Assembly: GCA_036768475.1 (NCBI GenBank)
Contig: DAIPMW010000003.1
Span: forward strand, 248,001 to 312,000
DNA from: JAEUMD01 sp036768475
Lineage (GTDB): Bacteria; Pseudomonadota; Alphaproteobacteria; Rhizobiales; Hyphomicrobiaceae
Reading direction: 5' to 3'
Length of the DNA stretch: 64,000 bases
The notes below the pieces were generated by a model that saw only the letters and a program-made list of their open reading frames with translations, was not told where the DNA came from and searched no databases. Below, one piece after another: positions 26,005-34,756 of this stretch; the first letter of the stretch is position 1; each line of letters starts with the position of its first letter. A program made the translations under genes and the position numbers.

Positions 26005-26460
26005 ATGTCGATTCGTGCTCTTGCAGGAGCGGCACTTCTCGCCGCTACGGGTGTGATGGGTGGCTGTGCGAGTGAAGGCAATTTCCTCGCCGACAGCCTG
26101 ACGACGTCGTCGATAAATTCGACAGCCAAGGCGCAACCGAGCATCGATCCGCAGTGCGTGGCACTGATGTCGAAAATCGACGCTTTGCGTAAGGAAGGCA
26201 CGCCTGAACGGATCGAAAAGGTCTCGACCGGCAAAACAGCAACGGCCGTGGTCAAGCGCGAGGCCTTGCAACGCATGACCGAACTCGACAAAGCGAACGC
26301 TGAATTCCAGTCGCGTTGCTCGACGCTCTCGGCTGGCCAGCAGGCCGCGGCTACGCCCACTGGAGGGGCTGCCAAGGTGGCCGCTACCGACGGCGCCAAG
26401 CAATCCGCGGTCAAGACGGTCGCCAAGCAGGCACCGAAGGCGACCGCAACGGCACAATAG
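26005..26460 (+). CDS. Putative lipoprotein, family shared with downstream gene
   Basis: A 151-residue protein with a lipoprotein signal (ALLAATGVMGGC, Cys about residue 21). The mature part has a helical segment with LMSKIDALRKEGTPERIEK and ends in NAEFQSRC, followed by an Ala/Lys/Thr-rich tail of about 40 residues that may span the periplasm or touch the wall. The core matches the 26798-27091 protein. AGGAGGGGG precedes the ATG. Function unknown. Confidence 0.75.
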   Translation: MSIRALAGAALLAATGVMGGCASEGNFLADSLTTSSINSTAKAQPSIDPQCVALMSKIDALRKEGTPERIEKVSTGKTATAVVKREALQRMTELDKANAEFQSRCSTLSAGQQAAATPTGGAAKVAATDGAKQSAVKTVAKQAPKATATAQ

Positions 26461-26797
26461 AGCAGATCGTCTGTCCGTTGTGACCTGCGCTGTTTTGCAG
26501 TGAAGCTGCCGCTTTGCTGTGGCGTGGGGATTGCGTCTGAGTAATTTCGGTGCGTACGCGGATCCATGCCTTATCCGTCCGGATGCCAAGATTTGGCCTT
26601 GCGCGGCACCTGTATCGTGAGTATGCGCAGTTTTGTTGTGTGGCGAAACGATGCAAGGCATGCAATGGAGTCCTTTTGGATCAATGTGTTGACCTGCGTC
26701 CGCGGTGCAACACACAACGCTTGAGGGGTTGCGAGGGTTAAGGCGTTGTGCTGAATCCTGCAGCGTATTTCGAATTGTCTTCGGCAAGAGGTTTTCC
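26461..26797. other. Intergenic region with a degenerate repeat end
   Basis: About 337 bases between the two lipoprotein genes. The first 35 bases (TAGAGCAGATCGTCTGTCCG, then TTGTGACCTGC) match the left end of the dispersed repeat. The remainder has short frames only and no recognised gene. Confidence 0.4.
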
Positions 26798-27091
26798 GTG
26801 TTCAACGTGACATCCCGTTGGCGCCGGCCCGTGCTGTTCGCCGTGCTCGCCAGTGCATTGGCACTGCCGGGTTGCGCAAATGACTATGAGCCCAGCGCAA
26901 AGGCCAGCGTGCGTGACAATGGCTCATGCAAGGAGACGCGCCGCGAGCTCGATCGCCTCGACGCCAAAGGCGTTCCAGCCTTGACCGAGGCCTCCGCCGC
27001 GGGAAAGAATCTGAGCAGATCGCAGCGCGCCGAAGTGGATCGCTACAATCGTCTGTTAAATCAATACCTGGGATCGCGCTGCCATCTTTGA
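26798..27091 (+). CDS. Putative small lipoprotein, paralogue of 26005-26460
   Basis: A 97-residue protein starting with GTG at 26798 (AAGAGG 7 bases before). The lipobox is LALPGC. The mature part has CKETRRELDRLDAKGVPAL, then GKNLSRSQRAEVDRYNRLL and ends GSRCHL. The order Cys, LD-x-L, Gly-x-P, Gly-Lys and Ser-Arg-Cys is the same as in the upstream lipoprotein, so they are probably paralogues; the two Cys bracketing the helical core could form a disulfide. Confidence 0.65.
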   Translation: MFNVTSRWRRPVLFAVLASALALPGCANDYEPSAKASVRDNGSCKETRRELDRLDAKGVPALTEASAAGKNLSRSQRAEVDRYNRLLNQYLGSRCHL

Positions 27092-27206
27092 GCGGGAACT
27101 GTAACGCCCGGCTGCTATTGTCGCTGGACAGGGCGATGAGACTCAGCAGAGTCTGCGATCGGGCTCGATTTCCTGGGCCCGATCCCTCAAACCAAGGGAG
27201 GCAGGC

Positions 27207-27461
27207 ATGAACGCAGATTCCAAAGCCCTTTTGGTGTTTCTCCTGATTGGACTTGTGGCCGGTTGGCTGGCGTCGTTCGTGGTCGGCGGCGGCGGTCTCA
27301 TCCGCTATCTCGTCTCAGGCGTCATCGGTGCGTTCGTCGGCGGTTTCCTGCTGAATGCTCTCGGTCTCAATCTCGGGATCAAGAACCCGCTCGCCAGTCA
27401 GATCGTCACCTCGACAATCGGCGCTATCGTCGTCGTATTGCTGGCACGCATGATCATATAA
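27207..27461 (+). CDS. GlsB/YeaQ/YmgE family membrane protein (first copy)
   Basis: An 84-residue protein with three hydrophobic segments and Gly-rich turns (LIGLVAGWLASFVVGGGGLI, SGVIGAFVGGFLLNALG). This is the transglycosylase-associated/GlsB family, small inner-membrane proteins linked to stress in other bacteria. GGGAGG lies before the ATG at 27207. A second family member follows 76 bp downstream. Confidence 0.88.
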   Translation: MNADSKALLVFLLIGLVAGWLASFVVGGGGLIRYLVSGVIGAFVGGFLLNALGLNLGIKNPLASQIVTSTIGAIVVVLLARMII

Positions 27462-27537
27462 GCTGACGGTGGTTTGGGCGAATGCGTTGATTGCCGAACA
27501 GCACCCCGCCGGTGTCGGCGGCATGAGGAGACGTCGC

Positions 27538-27810
27538 ATGGATCAGGTCATGTCGTATCTGCAGAACCCCTGGGTGATCATGGTCATTAACGGCCTGATC
27601 GCAGGCTGGTTGGCGGGGCTGCTGCTTGGTGGCGGCGGTCTTATCCGCAACCTGGTGGTCGGCATCCTGGGTGCGTTTATCGGCGGTGCGCTGGTGCAGA
27701 TGGGAGTGCTCCAGCTACCGGTCGATTTCGGAACCTGGGGCAATCAGATCGTCGTGTCGACGATTGGGGCCCTGCTACTTATCATCATAGCGCGGCTCAT
27801 CGCCCGATAA
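27538..27810 (+). CDS. GlsB/YeaQ/YmgE family membrane protein (second copy)
   Basis: A 90-residue family member with the same pattern (NGLIAGWLAGLLLGGGGLI, VGILGAFIGGALV, STIGALLLIIIARLI). It differs enough from the first copy to be an old duplication. ATG 27538 was chosen because GAGGAG lies 7 bases upstream; the frame is open to 27469. Confidence 0.88.
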   Translation: MDQVMSYLQNPWVIMVINGLIAGWLAGLLLGGGGLIRNLVVGILGAFIGGALVQMGVLQLPVDFGTWGNQIVVSTIGALLLIIIARLIAR

Positions 27811-27976
27811 CCGGCCGACACAGTTCGGGCCCGCCCCGGGTTCAGGGCGTTTTGCGCGGCATTCATCTACGACATCTGCAGCGCTTGATATGCTGCCTTT
27901 ATTCGGCCACCTATAGGGGAGGCCGGTTGCACTTGTGCGCAGCCGCGGCGATGGGTTGCGCTCCATTGGAGGCAGA

Positions 27977-28942
27977 ATGGTCAAGGTTCTCGACACGGTT
28001 GGCGACGGCAGCATCGTGCGTCCACGACATCCGGAAAAAGCGCGACTCCCGGATACGCCGGTTCAGCGCAAGCCCGACTGGATCCGGGTGAAGGCTCCGT
28101 CATCGCCAGTTTACGGCGAGACGCGCCGGATCGTGAAGGACAACAAGCTTCACACCGTATGCGAGGAGGCCTCCTGCCCGAACATCGGCGAGTGCTGGTC
28201 GAAGCGGCATGCGACGATGATGATCATGGGGGACACCTGCACGCGGGCCTGCGCTTTCTGCAACGTGCGGACCGGCCTGCCCGATGCGCTCGACGGTGAC
28301 GAGCCCAACCGGGTGGCGGATGCCGTAGCGGCGCTGGGACTTAATCATGTCGTCATCACCTCGGTCGACCGTGACGATCTTGCCGACGGCGGCGCAGCGC
28401 ATTTCGCGGCGGTGATTGCAGCAATACGGCGCACCGCACCTGAAACGACGGTCGAGATCCTGACACCTGACTTCCTGCGCAAAGAAGGCGCGCTGGAAAT
28501 CGTCGTGGCGGCGAAACCTGATGTCTTCAATCACAACCTGGAGACGGTCCCCTCGCTCTATCTCAAGATCCGGCCTGGCGCGCGATATTTTCATTCGCTG
28601 CGACTGTTGCAGCGGGTCAAGGAGCTCGATCCGTTGATGTTCACCAAGTCCGGATTGATGGTCGGTCTGGGCGAGACGCGCGAGGACGTGTTGCAGGTGA
28701 TGGACGACATGCGATCGGCCAGTATCGATTTCCTCACAATCGGGCAGTATCTGCAGCCGACGCGCAAGCATGCGGAAGTGAAAAGCTTCGTCACACCCGA
28801 GGAATTCAAGGCGTATGAGACGACGGCCTATGCAAAGGGCTTCCTGCTCGTGTCAGCGACGCCGCTCACGCGCTCCAGCCACCACGCGGGTGAGGATTTC
28901 GCGCGGCTGAGGGCGGCGCGCGAGCGGCAGCTTCGAAACTGA
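27977..28942 (+). CDS. lipA: Lipoyl synthase
   Basis: A radical-SAM enzyme that inserts two sulfurs into octanoyl groups on lipoyl domains. The 321-residue protein has the auxiliary cluster Cys set (CEEASCPNIGEC) and the radical-SAM set CTRACAFC, then GLGET and the C-terminal Arg-Ser-Ser (TRSSHHAGE) that ligates the auxiliary cluster. TTGGAGG precedes the ATG. It likely serves PdhB's lipoyl domain and other 2-oxoacid and glycine systems. ratA follows 6 bp downstream. Confidence 0.98.
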   Translation: MVKVLDTVGDGSIVRPRHPEKARLPDTPVQRKPDWIRVKAPSSPVYGETRRIVKDNKLHTVCEEASCPNIGECWSKRHATMMIMGDTCTRACAFCNVRTGLPDALDGDEPNRVADAVAALGLNHVVITSVDRDDLADGGAAHFAAVIAAIRRTAPETTVEILTPDFLRKEGALEIVVAAKPDVFNHNLETVPSLYLKIRPGARYFHSLRLLQRVKELDPLMFTKSGLMVGLGETREDVLQVMDDMRSASIDFLTIGQYLQPTRKHAEVKSFVTPEEFKAYETTAYAKGFLLVSATPLTRSSHHAGEDFARLRAARERQLRN

Positions 28943-28948
28943 GCGCTG

Positions 28949-29437
28949 ATGCCAAGATTCGAGACGATACGGCGCGTTCCATTCTCGGCAGAGCAGATGT
29001 TCGCCGTGGTGGCGGACGTCGAGCGGTATCCGCTGTTCGTGCCGATGTGCGAAAGCCTGAAGATCACCTCGCGAACCCAGGACGGGGTGACGACGCACCT
29101 CGTCGCTACCATGGGGATCGGATACAAGGCGATCCGCGAGACATTCACGACACGCGTGATCCTTTCGCCGCAAGCCGAGCCGCCACGCATCGACGTCGCC
29201 TATCTGGACGGGTCATTTCATCACCTCGACAACCGCTGGCGTTTCATCGACCGCGAGCACGGCTCGGAGGTTCATTTCTTCATCGAATACCAGTTCCGCA
29301 ACGCAATGCTTGGCCTTGTCATGGGCGCGGTGTTCGACAAGGCATTCCGTAAATTCGCCGAGGCGTTCGAGGCGCGGGCGCGAACGGTTTACGGGCGTAC
29401 TGCAGCGGGGATGCCGTTGCCGCCACGTCAGGACTGA
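28949..29437 (+). CDS. RatA/COQ10-type START-domain protein
   Basis: A 162-residue SRPBCC/START-like protein (PFSAEQMFAVVADVERYPLFVPMC, then FMGAVFDKAFRKFAEAFEARA-like C-terminus). In mitochondria the homologue Coq10 binds coenzyme Q; E. coli RatA has been reported as a ribosome-association toxin, but the alphaproteobacterial copy next to lipA is usually taken as the Coq10-like protein. Distance to lipA is 6 bp, suggesting one transcript. Confidence 0.9.
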   Translation: MPRFETIRRVPFSAEQMFAVVADVERYPLFVPMCESLKITSRTQDGVTTHLVATMGIGYKAIRETFTTRVILSPQAEPPRIDVAYLDGSFHHLDNRWRFIDREHGSEVHFFIEYQFRNAMLGLVMGAVFDKAFRKFAEAFEARARTVYGRTAAGMPLPPRQD

Positions 29438-29462
29438 CTGGGGGAACGGACGTCGAAACCTG

Positions 29463-29972
29463 TCAACTCTCAACCATCTTCTGAAGCATCGCGAGTGCCT
29501 CACGCACGCTCGCCAAACGAATGGCTGTGCGACCAATTCCGCCGAAACGGAATTCGTGATGACGGGTCAGCCGGCCCTTACGGTGGACGGCGATGTGCAC
29601 GAGGCCGACCGGCTTCTGGGTGGTGCCGCCGCCGGGGCCGGCGATACCCGTCACAGCGACCGAGACATTCGCGCGGGAATGAGCCAGCGCACTTTCCGCC
29701 ATAGCCTGTGCGACCTCACGGCTGACAGCGCCGTGATGCTTGATCAACTCGGCCGGCACACCGAGACTCTCCATCTTGGCCTCGTTGGAATATGTGACGA
29801 AGCCACGTTCGACGACGTGCGAGGCGCCGGAAATCTCAGTCAGCACGGCGGCGATCAGACCGCCGGTGCAGCTTTCGGCCGTGACGAGCTTGAGGTGGGC
29901 GGAATTACAGGACTCGATCAGTGCCGCTGCTGCGGTCAACAGGTCGTCTGAAAAGAGATGGAGATTTGTCAT
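29463..29972 (-). CDS. CinA family protein (nicotinamide-nucleotide amidohydrolase, PncC-like)
   Basis: A 169-residue stand-alone C-terminal CinA domain, which in E. coli PncC deamidates nicotinamide mononucleotide. Markers: LVTAESCTGGLIAA, GFVTYSNEAKMESLGV, VSREVAQAMAESAL, and VTGIAGPGGGT. The N-terminal MoCF domain of full CinA is absent. ATG 29972 was chosen; the frame runs to 30086 without family similarity. Confidence 0.93.
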   Translation of the reverse strand: MTNLHLFSDDLLTAAAALIESCNSAHLKLVTAESCTGGLIAAVLTEISGASHVVERGFVTYSNEAKMESLGVPAELIKHHGAVSREVAQAMAESALAHSRANVSVAVTGIAGPGGGTTQKPVGLVHIAVHRKGRLTRHHEFRFGGIGRTAIRLASVREALAMLQKMVES

Positions 29973-30202
29973 TGCCGGAGTTCGCCCTGCGGGGGTTGAG
30001 CGTTGATCGTAGTCATGTTTCGTGGAAACACGCACACCATCCAGCATTTCGACTTGAGTTGTCTTACACGTCAGGTCGCTACACACCTCAGCTAACCATG
30101 CCTTACGCCAAGAAGCCGCGCAACTCGCACCTATCCTTCAGCCTTGTCTCGTCGGTATCAGCCAGAGGCAGGTTCGGCTGTATATTGGTTCAAACGACGG
30201 AA

Positions 30203-30227
30203 CCGGCGCACTGGGCAGGTGCGCCGG
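30203..30227. terminator. Hairpin downstream of marR, possible terminator
   Basis: A perfect 8-bp stem CCGGCGCA/TGCGCCGG with a 9-base loop, about 40 bases past the marR stop on the minus strand. The T tract after it is weak (GTTCCGTCGTTT), so termination is only probable. Confidence 0.35.
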
Positions 30228-30269
30228 CTCGATTGTCGGGAGAGTAGAGAGGTCTAACTGTGCTGTGCG

Positions 30270-30755
30270 TCAGGCGGCGATAAGTTTTTCCGCCTGATCG
30301 AGGAGACCGTCGAGAACCGTGCGGCTCTCCGGTCCCATGACTGCAGTTGCGCGGCGTTGCGCATCCTGCCAGATCGGGTACGCGTCTTTCAGAACGGCCT
30401 GACCTTTGGGCGTCAGGTGCAGGCCACGACCGCGTCGGCCGGCAGGTGGGTCCATGATCAGATGGCCCAGCGCCAGGAGACGCTTCAGGTTCCGTGACAG
30501 CGTTGATTTCTCGATATCGAGCTCGTGGCCGATTTCGACTGCGGTAATGCCGTCACGAGAGGCGAGCTGGGCAAGCAGCGTATACTGGCTCGCCGTGATG
30601 CCAAGCGGGCGCATGGCATCGTCGTATACGCGGGTAATAATACGCGAGAGTTGACGAACTCGCGTGGCCAGACACGCGGCCGCGGTGGTTTCGGCAATAG
30701 CGCTGATGCTTTCAGTTTCAGCACTCGGCCGATCGATTGTAGATGTCAGATTCAT
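30270..30755 (-). CDS. MarR family winged-helix regulator
   Basis: A 161-residue regulator. The winged helix covers about residues 40-130: LGITASQYTLLAQLASRDG, VEIGHELDIEKSTLSRNLKRLL as the recognition helix, then a wing with GRRGRGLHLTPKGQ. MarR proteins repress nearby genes and release DNA on binding small molecules; no obvious target is adjacent except cinA downstream and ispDF upstream, both on the same strand. Confidence 0.93.
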   Translation of the reverse strand: MNLTSTIDRPSAETESISAIAETTAAACLATRVRQLSRIITRVYDDAMRPLGITASQYTLLAQLASRDGITAVEIGHELDIEKSTLSRNLKRLLALGHLIMDPPAGRRGRGLHLTPKGQAVLKDAYPIWQDAQRRATAVMGPESRTVLDGLLDQAEKLIAA

Positions 30756-30937
30756 TTTTTCATGACCCCCGCATGGCTCGTGATCATACAACCACGCACA
30801 GCAAATTTGATGCCGCGATTCTGCCGGGTGGGTCAACGCATTGGGTGTGTCTTGCGAGTGACGATCGATCCGAAACAAACCTTGTCTGAGCAACACTAGT
30901 TTTTGCAGAAATGGCTTCTCGAAGCCGGCTTTTGCGG

Positions 30938-32110
30938 TCAGGGCAGCAGCAGCATGACTGCCGCCATGGCGGCGATGCCTTCGCGGCGGCCGGTGAAGCC
31001 GAGACCTTCGGTGGTGGTTGCCTTGATGCCGACGCGAGCCGGGTCGAGCCCCATGATCTGCGCGATACTGGCCTTCATGGCGTGGCGATGAGGCCCGATC
31101 TTGGGTGCCTCGCACAATAACGTCACGTCGGCGTTGGCGATGTGTCCGCCGCGATCTTGTACCCGGCGGACGGCGTCTTTCAGAAAGATATGCGAGGCGG
31201 CCCCCTTCCACTTCGGATCAGAAGGCGGGAAGTGCTGGCCGATGTCGCCTTCGCCCAGCGCGCCCAGGATGGCATCGGTCAAGGCGTGCAGTACGACGTC
31301 ACCATCGGAATGCGCGGCCAGTCCGTGGGTGTAGGGGATCCTGATACCGCCCAGCATGACATGATCGCCAGCAGTAAAGCGATGGACATCGAAGCCGGTG
31401 CCGGAACAAGGCAGCCAACTGGTCTGGGGAGAGGTCATGATGAGTTTCTCGGCCATGCGCAGATCGACGGGCGTCGTGATCTTGAAGTTGGCCGGGCTGT
31501 CCTCGACGAGAGCGACGGGCAGGCCGGCCCATTCAGCAATTGCTGCGTCGTCGGTGAAGTCATCGCGGCCCGATGCGGCGGCTTTGCGGTGGGCAGCGAC
31601 AATTTCATCGAAACGGAAGCCCTGCGGGGTCTGTGCGCGCCACAGTCCGGCGCGCGGGATCGTTTCGGCCACAAGTCCGGCGTGGTTGGCGCGCTTCAAG
31701 GTGTCGGCCAAGGGGGTCGCCGCCAGTGCACCGGGGTAGCGGTCGAGAGCGCGGATGACCTCGAGGATCGCAGTGGATTGGACGAAGGGGCGCGCGGCGT
31801 CGTGAATCAGAACCTTGTCGATGCCTTTGCCGGCAAGCGCTTCCAGCCCGGCCAAGACCGAGAGCTGACGGGTGGCGCCGCCGTAAGCAGGGGGCAGCAT
31901 CTTGTCTGCTGCGGGCACGGACCGGCCATAAAGGCGGGCATCGTCGGGGTGGATGACCACCTGTATGTGAGAAATTTCGTTGAGATCGCTGAATGCTTCG
32001 AGCACCCAGCTCAGGACCGGCCGGTTGGCCAGCAGGGCATACTGTTTGGGTAGATCTGCGCCGGCGCGGCTGCCGCGGCCTGCGGCGACAATCAAAGCGG
32101 CGGTGGTCAC
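30938..32110 (-). CDS. ispDF: Bifunctional IspD/IspF of the MEP isoprenoid pathway
   Basis: A 390-residue fusion. Residues 1-225 are IspD (MEP cytidylyltransferase): ALIVAAGRGSRAG, PKQYALL, IHDAARPFV, TDDAAIAEWAG. Residues about 235-390 are IspF (MECDP synthase): GTGFDVHRF with the metal-binding Asp/His, LAAHSDGDVVLHALTDAILGA, DIGQHFPPSD and the C-terminal TTTEGLGFTGRREGIA. Such fusions are characteristic of Alphaproteobacteria. It diverges from dusB with about 230 bases between. Confidence 0.97.
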   Translation of the reverse strand: MTTAALIVAAGRGSRAGADLPKQYALLANRPVLSWVLEAFSDLNEISHIQVVIHPDDARLYGRSVPAADKMLPPAYGGATRQLSVLAGLEALAGKGIDKVLIHDAARPFVQSTAILEVIRALDRYPGALAATPLADTLKRANHAGLVAETIPRAGLWRAQTPQGFRFDEIVAAHRKAAASGRDDFTDDAAIAEWAGLPVALVEDSPANFKITTPVDLRMAEKLIMTSPQTSWLPCSGTGFDVHRFTAGDHVMLGGIRIPYTHGLAAHSDGDVVLHALTDAILGALGEGDIGQHFPPSDPKWKGAASHIFLKDAVRRVQDRGGHIANADVTLLCEAPKIGPHRHAMKASIAQIMGLDPARVGIKATTTEGLGFTGRREGIAAMAAVMLLLP

Positions 32111-32339
32111 GGTGGGGAGGGCTCCTGCTGGCGCTGATCGTCAGACTGCGTTGCGTACGGGACTTTCACGATTGCCCGACCAGGCATTGCCAATTCGGCT
32201 TGAGGCCGGCGGCTCGTCGTGATTAGCGGAGTGCCGGCCCTGCGGCAATCGGGGCCAGCAAATTCATCTGCCGTGCGCGTCTTCGCACTTGCGAGACGGC
32301 GCAAACAACCCTAATCTGCACAAGACTAGAGCAAAATTA

Positions 32340-33383
32340 ATGTGTGCCCATTTGATGAGCAATTCCGATCAGGCGGCTACGCGTCACGGTTTGAGGATCG
32401 GCGGCATTGCAATGCCCAATCCGGTAGCCTTGGCGCCCATGTCCGGCGTTACCGACCTGCCCATGCGCGATCTGGCGGATCGCCTTGGAGCCGGGTTGGT
32501 CGTTTCTGAAATGATCGCATCGGATGCCTTGAGCGGCGGCCACAAGGGCAGTCTGCGCCGCGCGCAATCGCGGGGCATCAGCCGGCTCGTCATCCAGCTG
32601 GCGGGGCGGCAGGCGCGGTGGATGGCGGAGGGCGCGCGGATTGCTCAGGATCTCGGCGCAGATGTCATCGATATCAACATGGGATGCCCGGCCAAGGAAG
32701 TCACAGGCAAGCTTTCGGGCAGTGCTTTGATGCGCGAACCCGATCATGCGCTCAGCTTGATCGAAGCGGTGGTTGGTGCGGTCTGTGTGCCGGTCACGCT
32801 CAAGATGCGTCTGGGATGGGACCGCAACGCGATGAACGCGCCGGAGATCGGGGCCCGTGCGGAGGCGGCTGGCGTACAACTCATCACCGTGCACGGGCGC
32901 ACGCGGTGCGACTTCTTCAAGGGGCGTGCGGACTGGGCGGCGGTGCGAGGTGTTGTCGAAGCGGTCAATGTGCCGGTCATCGTCAATGGAGACATTGTCA
33001 CGCCACAGGATGCGCGCGATGCGCTCGATCAGTCGGGTGCAGCCGGTGTGATGGTCGGGCGCGGTGCCTATGGTGCTCCATGGCGTCCGGCGCGGATCGC
33101 GAAGCTGATCGAGACGGGACACGATATGGGCGAGCCTGAACTTTCCCGGCAGGCCGAGATCGCAAAAGCGCACATCATCGACATGTTCCACTACTACGGC
33201 CGCGATCTTGGCGTGCGCAACGCGCGCAAGCACATCGGCTGGTATCTGGAATCGGCAGGATTGAGTGGCGAGACCTTGAAAGGCTGGCGCCGGCGGCTTT
33301 GCACCCAGGAGATGCCCGACCGCGTGATCGCGGATCTGGATGCTGCCTATGCGGAGGCGGCGACCTTGAGGAGTGCAGCATGA
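32340..33383 (+). CDS. dusB: tRNA-dihydrouridine synthase DusB
   Basis: An FMN enzyme that reduces uridines in tRNA. The 347-residue protein has LAPMSGVTDLPMR, GLVVSEMIASDAL, DINMGCPAKEVTGKLSGSALM with the catalytic Cys, VHGRTRCDFFKGRADW, and VNGDI followed by MVGRGAYGAPW. In Proteobacteria dusB often pairs with a regulator (fis in E. coli, ntrBC here). Its stop overlaps the ntrB start by 4 bases (ATGA). ATG 32340 or 32355 may be the true start. Confidence 0.96.
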   Translation: MCAHLMSNSDQAATRHGLRIGGIAMPNPVALAPMSGVTDLPMRDLADRLGAGLVVSEMIASDALSGGHKGSLRRAQSRGISRLVIQLAGRQARWMAEGARIAQDLGADVIDINMGCPAKEVTGKLSGSALMREPDHALSLIEAVVGAVCVPVTLKMRLGWDRNAMNAPEIGARAEAAGVQLITVHGRTRCDFFKGRADWAAVRGVVEAVNVPVIVNGDIVTPQDARDALDQSGAAGVMVGRGAYGAPWRPARIAKLIETGHDMGEPELSRQAEIAKAHIIDMFHYYGRDLGVRNARKHIGWYLESAGLSGETLKGWRRRLCTQEMPDRVIADLDAAYAEAATLRSAA

Positions 33384-34756
33384 GCGCGTCTGCCAAATCC
33401 AGCCGCGGTGCGGCGCCTACGAAGGGCAAAGCACAGCGCAAGAGCGCCAGCCAGACAAGTGGCCCGAAAGGGCGCGTGGATACGCCTCCCGTGACGGCGG
33501 TCGAGACAGTATCGCCGGCTGAGACGGTTGCAGCCGGTGCGGTGGCGCCCGGTGTAATGAAACGGGGATCGCGGACTGCCGCCACTCCAGCAACGGCCAT
33601 CGCACCTGTGTCCTCTGGCGACCAGACTGCCACGAGCCGGATGGCGGTGCCGAGTGCACGCCGCCCCGTCGAGCACGATCTGCTGCTTGCGGCACTGCCA
33701 CATCCGGTGCTGGTGCTGGGTGAAGAAAACCGCATCGTCTATGCCAACGCGGCTGCCGAGAGCTTCATTTCTGCTGGGCTTTCGATGCTCAAACGCATGC
33801 GGCTCGACGAGGTGGTCGGGTTCGGCTGTCCATTGCTTGCGCTCGTCGAGCAAGTGCGCAGGACGGGGGCGAGCTTCAATGAGTACGGCGTGGAGATCGC
33901 CTCGCAGCGGTTTGCCGGGACGAAGCTGGTCGACATCTATGGCGGGCCGATGCCCGATCAGCCCGAGTACGTCTTCCTCATGCTGCACCAGCGTACCATG
34001 GCGATGATGATCGAGCGGCAGCTGACGCATCGCGCGGCGGCGCGTTCGGTCTCGGGAATGGCGGCGGTTCTGGCGCACGAGATCAAGAACCCCTTGTCTG
34101 GCATCCGTGGCGCGGCGCAGTTGATCGAGCCGGGGCTGCGCGAGGAGGACCGACCCCTGGCGCAGCTCATTTGCGCGGAGACCGATCGCATTCGTGACCT
34201 CGTCGACCGCATGGAGGTCTTCGGCGACGAGCGTCCGATCAACGCCCAGCCGATCAACATCCACGACGTGCTCGATCATGTGCGCCGGATCGTCGAAAGC
34301 GGCATGGGTCGCAACATTCATTTCGCGCTCGACTATGATCCTTCGCTGCCGCCGGTTCCGGGCAACCGTGACAAGCTTGTGCAAGCGTTTCTCAATCTCT
34401 TCAAAAACGCCGTGGAAGCGATCGGGGAGAACGCCGAGCAGGGCCGCATCATCTTGCAGACCGCATTTCGCCCGGGCATGCGGCTCTCGGTTCCGGGAAC
34501 GACGGCGCGCGTTTCGCTGCCGCTGATGATTCAGATCGAGGACAACGGCTCGGGAATCCCAGAGCACATTCGCGCGCAGATCTTCGATCCGTTCGTGACG
34601 ACCAAGACCTCTGGCAAGGGGCTCGGGTTGGCACTGGTCGCCAAGATCATCGGCGATCATGGTGGCGTCATCGAATGTGACAGCGAACCGGGCAAGACCG
34701 TATTCCGCGTCCTCCTTCCCATGCAAACCCAACCGCGCAACAAAGCGCCCGCATGA
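33380..34756 (+). CDS. ntrB: Nitrogen regulation sensor histidine kinase NtrB (GlnL)
   Basis: Senses nitrogen status through PII and phosphorylates NtrC. The 458-residue protein has a PAS domain (about 95-200; LPHPVLVLGEENRIVYANAAAE), the phospho-acceptor in VLAHEIKNPLSGIRGAAQLIE, and the ATPase domain with NLFKNAVEA, DNGSGI and GLGLALVAKII. An Ala/Thr/Pro-rich N-terminal extension of about 90 residues is longer than in usual NtrB (about 350-380 residues). The start overlaps dusB; ntrC overlaps its end. Confidence 0.95.
   Translation: MSASAKSSRGAAPTKGKAQRKSASQTSGPKGRVDTPPVTAVETVSPAETVAAGAVAPGVMKRGSRTAATPATAIAPVSSGDQTATSRMAVPSARRPVEHDLLLAALPHPVLVLGEENRIVYANAAAESFISAGLSMLKRMRLDEVVGFGCPLLALVEQVRRTGASFNEYGVEIASQRFAGTKLVDIYGGPMPDQPEYVFLMLHQRTMAMMIERQLTHRAAARSVSGMAAVLAHEIKNPLSGIRGAAQLIEPGLREEDRPLAQLICAETDRIRDLVDRMEVFGDERPINAQPINIHDVLDHVRRIVESGMGRNIHFALDYDPSLPPVPGNRDKLVQAFLNLFKNAVEAIGENAEQGRIILQTAFRPGMRLSVPGTTARVSLPLMIQIEDNGSGIPEHIRAQIFDPFVTTKTSGKGLGLALVAKIIGDHGGVIECDSEPGKTVFRVLLPMQTQPRNKAPA

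Noticed and set aside
33347..34732. 461-codon minus-strand frame opposite ntrB
   Set aside because: Shadow frame with His/Arg-rich composition; ntrB is certain on the other strand.
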